Under the pieces are notes generated by a model. The model saw only the letters and a list, made by a program, of their open reading frames with translations, was not told the origin of the DNA and did not search any database. Shown here in pieces: positions 42,800 through 52,155 of a stretch of 64,000 bases of DNA (position 1 is its first letter; the number at the start of each line of letters is the position of its first letter). Source of the stretch: Micropruina sonneratiae (GTDB lineage Bacteria > Actinomycetota > Actinomycetes > Propionibacteriales > Propionibacteriaceae); NCBI RefSeq assembly GCF_025972045.1, contig NZ_JAPDHX010000001.1:21171-85170 (forward strand), given 5' to 3'. Made by a program: the position numbers and the translations under genes.

Positions 42800-43900
42800 T
42801 CACAGCCTCCCACTGAACGCGCGGGCCTGCAGGGACGTGAAGAGTTCATCGTCAGCGGCGGCGAGTCGCACCACGCGGGTGCGCTGGGTCATGACCTTTG
42901 AGTCGATATCTGCGAACTCCTGCTGGTGCTCAGGCGGAACATCGGGAATGCGAATCGAGGCGAGCGCTTCGGTGTTGATGTTGTACTGGCCGGCGGAGGT
43001 CTTCGCGCGCTCGCGGAGTTGCTTCCGCCCGTCGCTGGTAGCGAGGTAGGTTGCCACGAAGACCGGGACGAACGATCGCATGAGGCGCGCCCGGATCAGG
43101 TACGAGGCGTAGATCCAGGGTTCGCCACCAAAGCCTGCCGGACCAACGGCGTCGCCAGAGAAGACCGCGGCGCGACCGACGTTGTCTGGGTTGCCGTTCG
43201 TGCGAACGAAGAGGAGGTCGCCATCTCGAAGGGTCAGCCGACGAAGGTCGGCGCGCCCTACGTCGACGGTCTTGATCTCGCTTGTGTCGATTGCGCCACC
43301 GACGACGTTCGGGATGCGGAGAGTCGGGTAGCCAGCAACTCCCGACTTGTTGGATGTCCCGTATCGGAACTCCTCCACGGCTTCGGACAGCGGAACAGTG
43401 GCGAGCGCCTGTCCGAACATGTCATTGAAGATCGACTCTGTGAGGGCGTCGAGGTGGGTGACGAGCTGGCGGCGCTTGGCGCGCAGCGCGTCCACGTGGT
43501 CGAGGATCGCGGCGATACGGCGCTGCTCAGACAGAGGTGGGAGGTTCACCTCCAGCCGGTACACGTCGTCACGATTCAGCCCAGGCACCGCTGCGGACTT
43601 GTTCATGGTCTCAAGTCGCAGGGACTTCAGCATCCAGTACGCCCAACGCCGGTCGAGATCATTCTCCCTTGGCCTCACGAAGTAGGCGGTATCAATGGGC
43701 CAAGCCGGACCGTCGACCCAGGTGACGCTCCCGATGCTGCCCTTTCGGCCCACGACAATGCTCGGCGCATCGGTGATGCCGCGAGAGTGGCGGCCGACGA
43801 TCCCACCGGAGCCGACCACGGGAACGTCACCACCGTCACGATCCGAATCCTTGAGCGCCTTGCCGTAAGCAAGTTCGAGAAGATCGCCGACCGCGGTCAC
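42800..43900 (-). CDS. hsdS: Type I restriction enzyme, specificity subunit
   Basis: A 366-residue subunit that reads the two half-sites of the recognition sequence. Target-recognition domain 1 spans ~1-115 (VVGSGGIVGRHSRGITDAPS, VGRKGSIGSV), then a conserved helix PPLSEQRRIAAILDHVDALR. Domain 2 spans ~165-330 (RYGTSNKSGVAGYPTLRIPN, DGDLLFVRTNGNPDNVGRAA) and a final helix PPEHQQEFADIDSKV. GTG 43900 overlaps the hsdM stop by 4 bp. The recognised sequence cannot be predicted. Confidence 0.92.
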   Translation of the reverse strand: MTAVGDLLELAYGKALKDSDRDGGDVPVVGSGGIVGRHSRGITDAPSIVVGRKGSIGSVTWVDGPAWPIDTAYFVRPRENDLDRRWAYWMLKSLRLETMNKSAAVPGLNRDDVYRLEVNLPPLSEQRRIAAILDHVDALRAKRRQLVTHLDALTESIFNDMFGQALATVPLSEAVEEFRYGTSNKSGVAGYPTLRIPNVVGGAIDTSEIKTVDVGRADLRRLTLRDGDLLFVRTNGNPDNVGRAAVFSGDAVGPAGFGGEPWIYASYLIRARLMRSFVPVFVATYLATSDGRKQLRERAKTSAGQYNINTEALASIRIPDVPPEHQQEFADIDSKVMTQRTRVVRLAAADDELFTSLQARAFSGRL

Positions 43901-45381
43901 GAGAGCATCGCCTTCAACTCGTCCAACCCCTGCGCGATCTCGTCTTCCAGCTTCTCGATGTCGGCGATGATGTCCAGCGGGGGCCGGTGCTCGACCTCGT
44001 CGTGGACAACCTCCTTGTAGCGGTTCAGGGAAAGGTCGTAGCCCTGGGCGACGATGTCCGCCTTGGGCACCAGGAACGACCTATCCGTGCGCATCCGGGA
44101 GACTTCGTCTGCGAGGTTCTGCCAGCGGGCGAGCACGTCGGGCAGGTCGTCAGCCTCGATCGGGTTGCGCTTGTCGTCGAGGGAGAAGCCGTCCGCCCGG
44201 ACGTCATAAAACCAGACCTGGTCGGTACCGCCGGAGTCAGTTCTGGTGAAGAACAGGATCGCCGTCGACACCCCGGCGTAGGGCCGGAATACCCCTGAGG
44301 GCAGTTTCACCACGGCGTCGAGCTTCTGATCCTCGACCAGGGTGCGGCGCAGGTCCTTGTGGGCCTTCGACGAGCCGAACAGCACCCCGTCCGGCACGAT
44401 CACCGCGGCCCGTCCGCCGGCCTTCAGCAGCTTGAGGAACAGCGCGACGAACAGCAACTCGGTCTTCTTCGTCTTGACCACGCGCTGCAGGTCCTTGGCG
44501 GTGGACTCGTAGTCCAGCGAGCCGGCGAACGGCGGGTTGGCCAGGATCAGGGTGTACCGGGCGGCGTCGGCGCTGGCGCCCTCCGAGAGCGAGTCGCGGT
44601 AGCGGATGTCAGGGGACTCGATGCCGTGCAGGAGCATGTTCATGCTGCCGATACGCAGCATGGTGGCGTCGAAGTCGAAGCCGTGGAACATCGAGCGATG
44701 AAAGTGGCTGCGCTGTTTGGCGTCCAGCAGGGCGTCGGCGTGGGTGGCGCGGACGTGCTCGCTCGCGGCGACCAGGAAGCCGGCGGTGCCACAGGCCGGG
44801 TCGCAGATCTCGTCGCCGGGCTGGGGTGCGGTCATGTCCACCATCAGCCTGATGATGTGCCGTGGGGTGCGGAACTGGCCGTTGACCCCGGCCGAGGCGA
44901 TCTTGCTCAGCAGGTACTCGTACAGGTCGCCGTTGGTGTCGCGGTCGGCCATGGGGATGCCGTCGAGCATGTCGACAACCTTGCTTAGCAGGGCGGGGGT
45001 GGGGATGGTGAACCGGGCGTCTCGCATGTGTTCGGAGTAGGTGGAACCGTCCCCGCCGAGCTGGGTGCCCAGCCCTTTCAGGTAGTCGAAGACCGAGCCC
45101 GCGACGGTGGCGTACATCACGTCCGGCGCGGTGTTCTTGAACCGGCTCCAGCGCAAGGGTTCCTGGCCGGGCAGAAAGACCGGGTTCTCGATCACTCCGG
45201 TGCCGGCGACACGAGCCTTGCTCTCCGCCAGGGTCTGCAGGTCGTCCAGGCGACGCAGGAACAGCAGGTAGGTGATCTGCTCGATCACCTCCAACGGATT
45301 GCTGATGCCGCCCGACCAGAACGCGTTCCAGACGCCGTCGATCCTGCTCTTCAGTTCCCCGGTGATCACAGCGCTAACCAT
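43897..45381 (-). CDS. hsdM: Type I restriction enzyme, methyltransferase subunit
   Basis: N6-adenine methyltransferase, 494 residues. It starts with the HsdM N-terminal helical domain (VITGELKSRIDGVWNAFWSG, then GISNPLEVIEQITYLLFLRR). SAM-binding DPACGTAGFLVAASEHV and catalytic LILANPPFAGSL (NPPF) follow. The start is uncertain: ATG 45381 or the GTG four codons on; neither has a clear Shine-Dalgarno, and earlier in-frame codons reach 45447 without homology. It is the first gene of the hsdM-hsdS-nucS-hsdR unit. Confidence 0.93.
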   Translation of the reverse strand: MVSAVITGELKSRIDGVWNAFWSGGISNPLEVIEQITYLLFLRRLDDLQTLAESKARVAGTGVIENPVFLPGQEPLRWSRFKNTAPDVMYATVAGSVFDYLKGLGTQLGGDGSTYSEHMRDARFTIPTPALLSKVVDMLDGIPMADRDTNGDLYEYLLSKIASAGVNGQFRTPRHIIRLMVDMTAPQPGDEICDPACGTAGFLVAASEHVRATHADALLDAKQRSHFHRSMFHGFDFDATMLRIGSMNMLLHGIESPDIRYRDSLSEGASADAARYTLILANPPFAGSLDYESTAKDLQRVVKTKKTELLFVALFLKLLKAGGRAAVIVPDGVLFGSSKAHKDLRRTLVEDQKLDAVVKLPSGVFRPYAGVSTAILFFTRTDSGGTDQVWFYDVRADGFSLDDKRNPIEADDLPDVLARWQNLADEVSRMRTDRSFLVPKADIVAQGYDLSLNRYKEVVHDEVEHRPPLDIIADIEKLEDEIAQGLDELKAMLS

Positions 45382-45465
45382 AGTGACGGCCGCGGACGGA
45401 GCGTTCCGCAACGGCGCATGGCCAGCGGGCGTGCTCGCCCTTGACAAGAACCAGCCGAATATCCG

Positions 45466-46896
45466 CTAACGACCTTGAGTCAGTACTCGCTCGACTACCG
45501 ACACCGGACAACCGAGCAGCTCCAGGGCATGTGCTCGCACCATGAGCTCGAGGATCCTCACGACCTCGGACAGCTCGAAGACGTCGTAACCCCGGTTGCC
45601 ATGGGCTAGGTCGTTGCGGATGATCCGTAGCGCGTCCGGAGCGTTCTTCGCCTCACCGGTGGGCGCCTTCGCGGACGTGATCAGGCTGGTCGCGTCCAGT
45701 CGAGACAGCACGTCATCCGGCAGCCGCTTCGCCAGCCAGTTGATAGCCGACTCCAATCCGGCCGGTGGACGCTTGCCCAGGTTCTTCTGGAGAAAGGTGA
45801 GCTGCTTGTCGTTCAGTGAGCCCGACGCTGCCTTGACCACTGCATCACGGTCTTCGGCGTGCTTCTTGAGCCGCTTCGCGAAGGACGCCTTTGTCTCAAA
45901 TCCATACGTCCCTTCGATAGCCTGGAGCAGCAGCAGAAAGCGCGACCGTGGGTGCTGGTCGGTGGCGTGCAGCATCGCCCCGTAGGTCTCTAGCAGGGGG
46001 TGATGTACGCTCGCCATTTTCTGCCAGGTGCGGGTCATCTCCAGCAGCGACACCGCGTCTGGCTTGAGACGTAGCGGTGAGCTGACCTTCCGTACCTCCT
46101 CGAGGCTGGATTCGTAGGGTTCCTGAGTGATGGCCGAACCAAAGAGTTGGCCGTGCACGTCGCCGCCCGTCGACGAGAGGTACAGCGCGGCGTAGGTGAG
46201 TTCCTCGGCCCGACCCGTGGCGATGGAGACGACACGGCGGATCGGGCTGATCCAGTCGTCGAGCAGCTCGCGCAGCGGGACGGCTGTCGCCAGTTCGCCC
46301 CGCAGCACCGGGCTGAAGCCCATACGGAAGGCGTACGGGTCGAAGGAGCGAAACGTGCCGTTGTACGACAGCGTGAGTTTCGCGGTCTCGTCCTCCCACG
46401 TCTGTGCATGGTCGGACCCGATCTCCGCCGACCATGTGCCACTCATGCCTTGCTTCGGGAACTTGGTGGACTTGATCAACTCAACGCCTGAGACGGCGTC
46501 CAGGCCGCCGACCTGGATCTCGAACGTCTTGAAGCGATCAGCGCCGTCGCCGGTGACCGAAGCCAGGGTGATGACCGCTGCCTCGGCGTAGATGCTGGCC
46601 TGGCTAGAGACCCAGTAGTTGACCTGGGCGTTAAGCAGCAGGACGTTTGCCCCGTTGGCCATGTAGCCGGTGAGCTTAGGCACGGACAATCTCTGCGGAA
46701 ACCCGGTGACCCCTGGCGCTGGGTGCTCCAGCAGCGTGTCGAGGTCGCCGTGCGCGATGCCCTTTGGCGGCTTGCCTGCCTCTACCGTCAACGCTCCATG
46801 CGCAGCCAGAGTCTCGTCGCCACCGACCGACGGCAGCTGCCAAGTGACGAGATACTCGTCCGGGGCGAACCTCAGCTTGAGGGCAGTCTTGACCAT
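45466..46896 (-). CDS. ApeA-like HEPN anti-phage protein
   Basis: A 476-residue protein. The N-terminal ~220 residues (VTWQLPSVGGDETLAAHGAL, YWVSSQASIYAEAAVI, GMSGTWSAEIGSDHAQTWE) resemble the ApeA N-terminal domain. The C-terminal part has helical PRSRFLLLLQAIEGTYGFE and the RNase signature IIRNDLAHGNRGYDV, an RxxxxH HEPN motif. ApeA blocks phage by cleaving RNA after infection; the same role is inferred here. It lies 84 bp upstream of hsdM on the same strand, next to attR. Confidence 0.78.
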   Translation of the reverse strand: MVKTALKLRFAPDEYLVTWQLPSVGGDETLAAHGALTVEAGKPPKGIAHGDLDTLLEHPAPGVTGFPQRLSVPKLTGYMANGANVLLLNAQVNYWVSSQASIYAEAAVITLASVTGDGADRFKTFEIQVGGLDAVSGVELIKSTKFPKQGMSGTWSAEIGSDHAQTWEDETAKLTLSYNGTFRSFDPYAFRMGFSPVLRGELATAVPLRELLDDWISPIRRVVSIATGRAEELTYAALYLSSTGGDVHGQLFGSAITQEPYESSLEEVRKVSSPLRLKPDAVSLLEMTRTWQKMASVHHPLLETYGAMLHATDQHPRSRFLLLLQAIEGTYGFETKASFAKRLKKHAEDRDAVVKAASGSLNDKQLTFLQKNLGKRPPAGLESAINWLAKRLPDDVLSRLDATSLITSAKAPTGEAKNAPDALRIIRNDLAHGNRGYDVFELSEVVRILELMVRAHALELLGCPVSVVERVLTQGR

Positions 46897-47066
46897 GGTT
46901 CAAGTCTCCGCCTGCAGCATCGCTTCCTACGGGTTGTCGCCCGCGTGGCGAACATCCGACGTGACCATTTCTCGGGTAGCCCGGGAACCCTGCGACGGCG
47001 TGACAGAGTGCGCAGAAGCCGGCACGAGTTTGCGGTGCTTAGGATGCGGTTAGGATGCACGACGTC
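46897..47066. other. Right end of the element, no gene
   Basis: About 170 bp between the ApeA-like gene and the tRNA terminator, without a credible reading frame. It holds two further copies of the arm-site motif: TTAGGATGC at 47039-47047 and GTTAGGATGC at 47049-47058. Confidence 0.6.
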
Positions 47067-47110
47067 AAAAGCCGCTCTGGTCGGGGATATAATCCCTGGC
47101 CAGAGCGGCT

Positions 47111-47113
<3 letters not shown>
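47067..47113 (-). terminator. Terminator of tRNA-Pro, supplied by the element
   Basis: AAAGCCGCTCTGG (47068-47080) and CCAGAGCGGCTTT (47100-47112) form a perfect 13-bp stem; on the minus strand it ends in GGCTTTT, just 3' of the tRNA. The loop holds a smaller GGGAT/ATCCC stem. Except for three bases it lies inside the element. Confidence 0.8.
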
Positions 47114-47193
<80 letters not shown>

Positions 47194-47234
47194 ATGGCCC
47201 TCAGGGCCGACGAGCAGTCTATACGAGTCCGCCG

Positions 47235-48140
47235 CTAGGAGCCATTCGGGTCCATCGCGGTCAGCGTCAGCACCGTCACCTCGGGCGGACACGCGAACCG
47301 GTACGTCGCGAATGGCGACGACCCCATGCCGGCCGAGACGTGCAGCCAGGACGTCTTGTCGCCGCTTCGGTACTTCCACAGGCCCTTGGCCCGGTAGGGC
47401 TCCAGGTCGCAGTTGGTGACAAGGGCGCCGTAGTACGGCACGCACACCTGGCCGCCGTGGGTGTGGCCGGCCAGGATCAGGTCGAGGCCGTCGGCGGTCA
47501 TGGCGTCCAGCAGCCGCAGGTAGGGGGCGTGGGTGACTCCGATGGACACGTCCACGCCCTCGGACGCCGGCCCGGCCACCAGCGCGTAGTCGTCGCGGCC
47601 GAGGTGTGCGTCGTCGGTACCCCGGAACTCGATGGTGAGGCCGCGCACCGTGAGTTGGGTGCGGCAGGTGTTGACGTCCACCCAGCCGCGGGCGCTGTAC
47701 TCGGCCCGCAACTCATCGATCGGCATCGGCTTGTCACCGACGTCATCGCCCTCGGTCGAGCGGACGAGGTACTGCAGCGGCAGCCGGAACGTCGGCCGCT
47801 CGTAGTCGTTGGAGCCGAAGACGAAGACTCCGGGGACGTCGCGCAGCCGGCCCCAGGCCGCCAGCAGGGGGGCGAGGGCGTCCGGGTCGCTCCAGTTGTC
47901 GCCGGTGGTGACGACCAGGTCGGGCTCGAGCCCGGCCAACGCTCGGATGAAGTCGGTCTTGTAATGCTGCCGTGACATCAGGTGGATGTCCGACACGTGC
48001 AGCAACCGCAGCGGCGCCGACCCCGCGGGCAGGATGGGCACCTCCAGGCGACGTACCCGGAAGTGCCGGGCCTCCCAGAATCCGTAGCCGACACACGCTG
48101 CGGCGACCGCCGCGAGGCGTCCGAGAACCGCTCCGATCAC
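47235..48140 (-). CDS. Membrane-anchored metallophosphoesterase
   Basis: A calcineurin-like phosphoesterase of 301 residues. An N-terminal helix ([19 protein letters not shown]) anchors it; the catalytic domain has all metal motifs: [27 protein letters not shown] and [15 protein letters not shown] 48140 lies 16 bp after the ponA2-like stop, same strand. The same pairing occurs at M. tuberculosis Rv3682-Rv3683. Substrate unknown. Confidence 0.9.
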   Translation of the reverse strand: MIGAVLGRLAAVAAACVGYGFWEARHFRVRRLEVPILPAGSAPLRLLHVSDIHLMSRQHYKTDFIRALAGLEPDLVVTTGDNWSDPDALAPLLAAWGRLRDVPGVFVFGSNDYERPTFRLPLQYLVRSTEGDDVGDKPMPIDELRAEYSARGWVDVNTCRTQLTVRGLTIEFRGTDDAHLGRDDYALVAGPASEGVDVSIGVTHAPYLRLLDAMTADGLDLILAGHTHGGQVCVPYYGALVTNCDLEPYRAKGLWKYRSGDKTSWLHVSAGMGSSPFATYRFACPPEVTVLTLTAMDPNGS

Positions 48141-48155
48141 GTCAGTACCTTGCGA

Positions 48156-50558
48156 TCAGTCGTTCTCGTCGTTCTTCTTCTTTTTCTTGTTGCCGTTGTC
48201 GTCGGACTTCTTGTCGTCGGACTTCTTGTCATCCTCGGTGTTCGTCGGCTTCGGTGCGGGGCCGGACGAGATCAGGATGCGGATGCTGGTGCCGCGGACG
48301 GCGACACCGGACGGGCTGATGCCGAGGAAGGTGCCCTTCGGGGAGTTGGACGCGATCGACTCGGTGTAGGAGCCGAAGCCCGCCTTCAACAGGATCGCCT
48401 TGCAGCCGTCGATCCCCGCGCCGGAGCAGGAAGGGATGTTCACCTTCTCGCCCGCCAGCACGCCGTAGGGCGGGTTCACGAAGCCAGGGGTCTTCGGGAA
48501 CTCCTTCAGGGCCGCGGCGAAGGCCGGCTTGAAGATGTGCGCGCCGGCCTCCTGGCCGGACAGGCCGTACAGGGTGCGGCCCGAGTACTTCATGTAGGCG
48601 CCGTTGAGGTACCTCGTCCGGTGGGAGTTCCAGTAACTCTTGAACCGCGGATCGCTAGAGTAACTGATCATGCCGCCACCGGCCAGGTTGCGGGTGAAAC
48701 CGACCGTCCAGATGGCGCGGTTGTCGGGCACTGTGCCGGTCTTGCCGGCGATCGTGTAACCGGGCACCGCGGCGGGCGCCGCCGTGCCGCCCTGGAACGG
48801 GCCCTGGAAGACCTTGGACAGCGCATCGGCGATGCCCTGGTCGAGGACCCGCTTGCAGTTGGCGTCCGGCGCCTCGAGGGTAGAGCCGTCGGCCGACTTG
48901 ATCGACTTGATGATGATCGGGTCACAGTGGATGCCGCGGGCCGCGACGGTGGCGTAGGCGTTCACCAGGGACAGCGGTGAGACCTCCACAGCACCGAGGG
49001 TGAACGACGGGTAGTTGCTCGCGACCTTGGTCAGATAGTTGCCGTCAGGGTCGATGGAGGGCTGCAGGCCGAGTGCGGTAGCGATCTTGGTGGCGTCGCA
49101 CAAGCCGGCCGCCGACTCGAGCTGGACGAAGTAGCCGTTGACCGAACGACGCGCGCCTTCGAACATGTTCATCGTGCCGGACGCGCCGACCACGTTCCAG
49201 GTCCTGTTCTGGACGATCGTCCCCTGGCAGGACTCGAAGCGCCAGCCCTGGAAGTTCATCGGTGACTTCACGTTGACGACGCCGTACGCGCCCAGCCCGT
49301 TCTTCAGCGCGGCCGCGGCGACGAACATCTTGAACGTCGATCCGCCCTGGTAACCGGAGCCGCCGCCCATGTCGTTGGCGACCGCGTAGTTCCAGAACGT
49401 CTGGCTGCGCTTGGTGCCCATCTCGGTGCGGTTCTGGGCCATCGCGACGATCAGGCCCGTGCCGGGCTGGATCATCACCATCACCGAGTCGACCGGGTCG
49501 CGCGGGTCGAGGTAGTTCTGGATCGTCTTCTCGGCCTTGCGCTGCACCTTCTTGTTGATCAGCGTGCGCACCGTCAGGCCACCGCGGTAGAGGGTGTTCT
49601 CGCGGTCCTCCAGCGTCTTGCCCAGGCTGGGGGACTTCAGCAGCGTGCGCCGCACGTAGTCACAGATGAACGGGAACTCGCTGTTGGCGCAGCCGTGCAG
49701 CTTGTTCTTGGCCTTCACCAGCCCCAGCGGCTTCGCCTTCGCCTTCGCCGCCTGCTCGGGAGTGATCACCTGCACCTCGGAGGAGGCCATCCGGTCGAGC
49801 ACGTCGTTGCGGCGCTGCTTGGCAACCAGTTCGAGGCCGGGGGTGCGGGGATTGGTGCCGACCGGGTTGCGGACCATGCCGGCCAGCAGAGCCGCCTGCT
49901 GCAGGTTCAGTTCGCTGGCGTGGACACCGAAGAAGTTCATCGCGGCGGCCTCGACGCCGTAGGCGCCGTCCCCGTAGTAGGCGATGTTGAGGTAGAACTC
50001 CAGGATCTGGTCCTTGGTGAACTTCTTCTCCACCGCGATGGCGTAGCGCAGCTCCTGGATCTTGCGGGTCAGCGTGTTCTCCTGGGCCCTCTGGACGCCA
50101 TCGGCGTCGCCCTTGGCCTGCGCGGCGCTGATCTGCACCATCTTCACGTACTGCTGGGTGAGGGTCGAGGCGCCCTGGGTGTTGCCACGCAGGGTGCTGA
50201 CCAGGGCTCGCATGGTGCCCTGCAGATCCATGGCGCCGTGCTCGTAGAAGCGGTGGTCCTCGATGGCGATCTGCGCCTTCTGCATGATCGGCGCGATCTT
50301 GTCGAGGGTGACGTACTGGCGGTTCTCGTCGTAGAAGTTCACCAGCGTCGAACCGTCGGACAGTAGCACCCGCGAGCGCTGCGCCTGCGGCGGCGTGCTC
50401 AACTCGGCCGGCAGGGCGTCCATCGTGCTCGCCGTGCTCTTGCCCAGTTCGGCGGCCATTCCCGCCGCCGGCACCGTCAAGCCCGCGACCAGCAGGCCGC
50501 CCAGCACGCTGACCACCAGAAACATGACCAGCGAGTAGAGCCTCTTCCCCAAACGCAT
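48156..50558 (-). CDS. Class A penicillin-binding protein (PonA2-like) with PASTA domain
   Basis: Bifunctional peptidoglycan synthase, about 800 residues. N-terminal membrane anchor (LVMFLVVSVLGGLLVAGLTV), glycosyltransferase domain GT51 (AIEDHRFYEHGAMDLQGTM, GASTLTQQYVKM, YLNIAYYGDGAYGVEAAAM), transpeptidase with GGSTFKMF (SxxK), RSVNGYF (SxN) and AGKTGTV (KTG), one PASTA domain (KVNIPSCSGAGIDGCKAILL) and a charged DDKKSDD/KKKKK tail. It is divergent from the WhiB gene, as in mycobacterial ponA2-whiB4. Confidence 0.93.
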   Translation of the reverse strand: MRLGKRLYSLVMFLVVSVLGGLLVAGLTVPAAGMAAELGKSTASTMDALPAELSTPPQAQRSRVLLSDGSTLVNFYDENRQYVTLDKIAPIMQKAQIAIEDHRFYEHGAMDLQGTMRALVSTLRGNTQGASTLTQQYVKMVQISAAQAKGDADGVQRAQENTLTRKIQELRYAIAVEKKFTKDQILEFYLNIAYYGDGAYGVEAAAMNFFGVHASELNLQQAALLAGMVRNPVGTNPRTPGLELVAKQRRNDVLDRMASSEVQVITPEQAAKAKAKPLGLVKAKNKLHGCANSEFPFICDYVRRTLLKSPSLGKTLEDRENTLYRGGLTVRTLINKKVQRKAEKTIQNYLDPRDPVDSVMVMIQPGTGLIVAMAQNRTEMGTKRSQTFWNYAVANDMGGGSGYQGGSTFKMFVAAAALKNGLGAYGVVNVKSPMNFQGWRFESCQGTIVQNRTWNVVGASGTMNMFEGARRSVNGYFVQLESAAGLCDATKIATALGLQPSIDPDGNYLTKVASNYPSFTLGAVEVSPLSLVNAYATVAARGIHCDPIIIKSIKSADGSTLEAPDANCKRVLDQGIADALSKVFQGPFQGGTAAPAAVPGYTIAGKTGTVPDNRAIWTVGFTRNLAGGGMISYSSDPRFKSYWNSHRTRYLNGAYMKYSGRTLYGLSGQEAGAHIFKPAFAAALKEFPKTPGFVNPPYGVLAGEKVNIPSCSGAGIDGCKAILLKAGFGSYTESIASNSPKGTFLGISPSGVAVRGTSIRILISSGPAPKPTNTEDDKKSDDKKSDDNGNKKKKKNDEND

Positions 50559-50796
50559 GGACCCTAGAGTACGTGACGACCCTGAGGGGGCCGAACCGAC
50601 CCGTAGGGGACGCTTGACAGTGTCGTCGCCCTGGGTGGCCCACAACAGAATCAACGGTCATCGGCGCCCCGTCGCGAGATTCTTTGGCTCAAGGGCTGGT
50701 CAGGCGCCTTTGGGACTTGGTTGTGTGCGCCCGTCGGCGCTACGGTGGCTGTAGTAGTTCCCCCTCACGAGCCCCCCTCGAATCAGGTGATACGCC

Positions 50797-51078
50797 TTGT
50801 CGCTCATGGAGATGGACAGCTGGCCGATGATGGCCAAGTGCCGCGGAATGCAGGACGACCTCTTTCCGGACGGCGCGGACCAGAAGCGCGTCCGGACTAT
50901 CTGTTACAGCTGTCAGGTCCGTGCCGAATGTCTGGCCGAGGCCCTCGACAATCGCATCGAATGGGGAGTGTGGGGTGGTATGACCGAGCGCGAGCGTCGG
51001 CGGCTGCTGCGCCAGAACTCCAACATCCGCTCGTGGCGCCGACTACTGGTCGAAGCCGCCAAGAAGAGCGACAAGTGA
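50797..51078 (+). CDS. WhiB-family regulator (WhiB4-like)
   Basis: A 4Fe-4S redox-sensing transcription factor of 93 residues. The four cluster ligands are Cys15, Cys36, Cys39 and Cys45 (C-x20-C-x2-C-x5-C), followed by GVWGGMTERERRRLL and a basic DNA-contact tail. Start TTG 50797 or ATG 50806. Neighbours (PonA2-like, ArsA-like pair) match the whiB4 locus of mycobacteria, so it is named by synteny. Its 3' end overlaps the convergent ArsA-like gene by 36 bp. Confidence 0.9.
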   Translation: MSLMEMDSWPMMAKCRGMQDDLFPDGADQKRVRTICYSCQVRAECLAEALDNRIEWGVWGGMTERERRRLLRQNSNIRSWRRLLVEAAKKSDK

Positions 51079-52155
51079 CCGCAGGTCGCTGACCGGTTCC
51101 GGTCGGCGACCGATCGTCGCGAGCGGCAGCCCGAAGCCGCCCAACTTCTCGATCAGCGGCCGTTCGGTCGCCACCCGCGCCAGTCGTTCCCGGTAGCCCT
51201 CGATGATCACCGCCTGCTCGGGTGTGGCGGACGCCGCCGCGGCCCGCAGCGCCACCTCGTCCACGACGCCGGCGACGTCCGAGGTCTGATTCACCACCAC
51301 ACCGCGCACCGGAAGGGCATCGCGCCGTAGTCGTTCGATCAGCGCGGACGCCTCAGCCGCCGGCCCCGGCCGCGCGGCGGCGATCACCAGGAACCCCGCC
51401 GCGTCGGACGCCAGCAGCTGCCTGGTCTGGGTGGCGTGCGACTCGAAGGCCAGCACGGCCCGCTCGAACACCCGCAGGAAGGTGCGCAGGTCGCCGAACA
51501 GCCGTCCGCCCAGGATCGCGTCGAGCGCCCTGGTAGCCAGTGCCGCGCCGGCGTCCAGGAAGCCGAGCGGACCGCGGGGCAGGCCCAGCACGACCCGCAG
51601 CAGCGGGTTGCGGGCCAGCGACTCGAGCCGGTTGGGGCCGTCCAGGAAGTCCAGGGCGGACGCGCTGGGCGGGGTGTCCACCACGATCAGGTCCCACTCG
51701 CCGGTCGCCGCGCCGCGGCGGTGCAACTCGCCGATCTTCTCCATCGCCACGTACTCCTGGGTGCCGGAGAAGGCCTCGGCCAGGGCCCGGTAGAAGGGGT
51801 TGGACCGGATGCGGTCCGCCTCGGCCGCGTCCACCTGGGCGGTCAGGGCGCGGTCGAAGGCGTCGCGGACGTCCAACATCATCGCGTCCAGCGAGCCGGC
51901 GGGCCCCCGACCCGGGTCCGTCGAGTCGGGCAGCGGCACCGGGACGGGATCGTGCGCAAGGCCGTCCAACCCCATCGCCTGCGCCAGCCGCCGGGCCGGG
52001 TCGATGGTCACCACCACCACCCGGCGTCCGAGCTGGGCGGCGCGCACCGCCAGCGCCGCCGACATGGTCGTCTTGCCCACCCCGCCGGTGCCTACGCACA
52101 GCAGCAGCCGCAGGTCGTCGCGACGCAGCAGGGCGTCGTGGTCGAGGGCGGTCAC
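51043..52155 (-). CDS. ArsA-family ATPase (BagB/Rv3680-like)
   Basis: A cytosolic anion-transporter-type ATPase of 370 residues. Walker A variant VGTGGVGKTTMSAAL near residue 20, switch DTPPSASALDFLDGP, and LVIAAARPGPAAEASALIER. GTG 52155 overlaps the stop of the partner gene by 4 bp; upstream residues in the frame lack homology. In mycobacteria the pair forms a complex that helps under nitric oxide and glycerol-derived stress; same role inferred by synteny. Confidence 0.9.
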   Translation of the reverse strand: MTALDHDALLRRDDLRLLLCVGTGGVGKTTMSAALAVRAAQLGRRVVVVTIDPARRLAQAMGLDGLAHDPVPVPLPDSTDPGRGPAGSLDAMMLDVRDAFDRALTAQVDAAEADRIRSNPFYRALAEAFSGTQEYVAMEKIGELHRRGAATGEWDLIVVDTPPSASALDFLDGPNRLESLARNPLLRVVLGLPRGPLGFLDAGAALATRALDAILGGRLFGDLRTFLRVFERAVLAFESHATQTRQLLASDAAGFLVIAAARPGPAAEASALIERLRRDALPVRGVVVNQTSDVAGVVDEVALRAAAASATPEQAVIIEGYRERLARVATERPLIEKLGGFGLPLATIGRRPEPVSDLRSLVALLGGFDQ

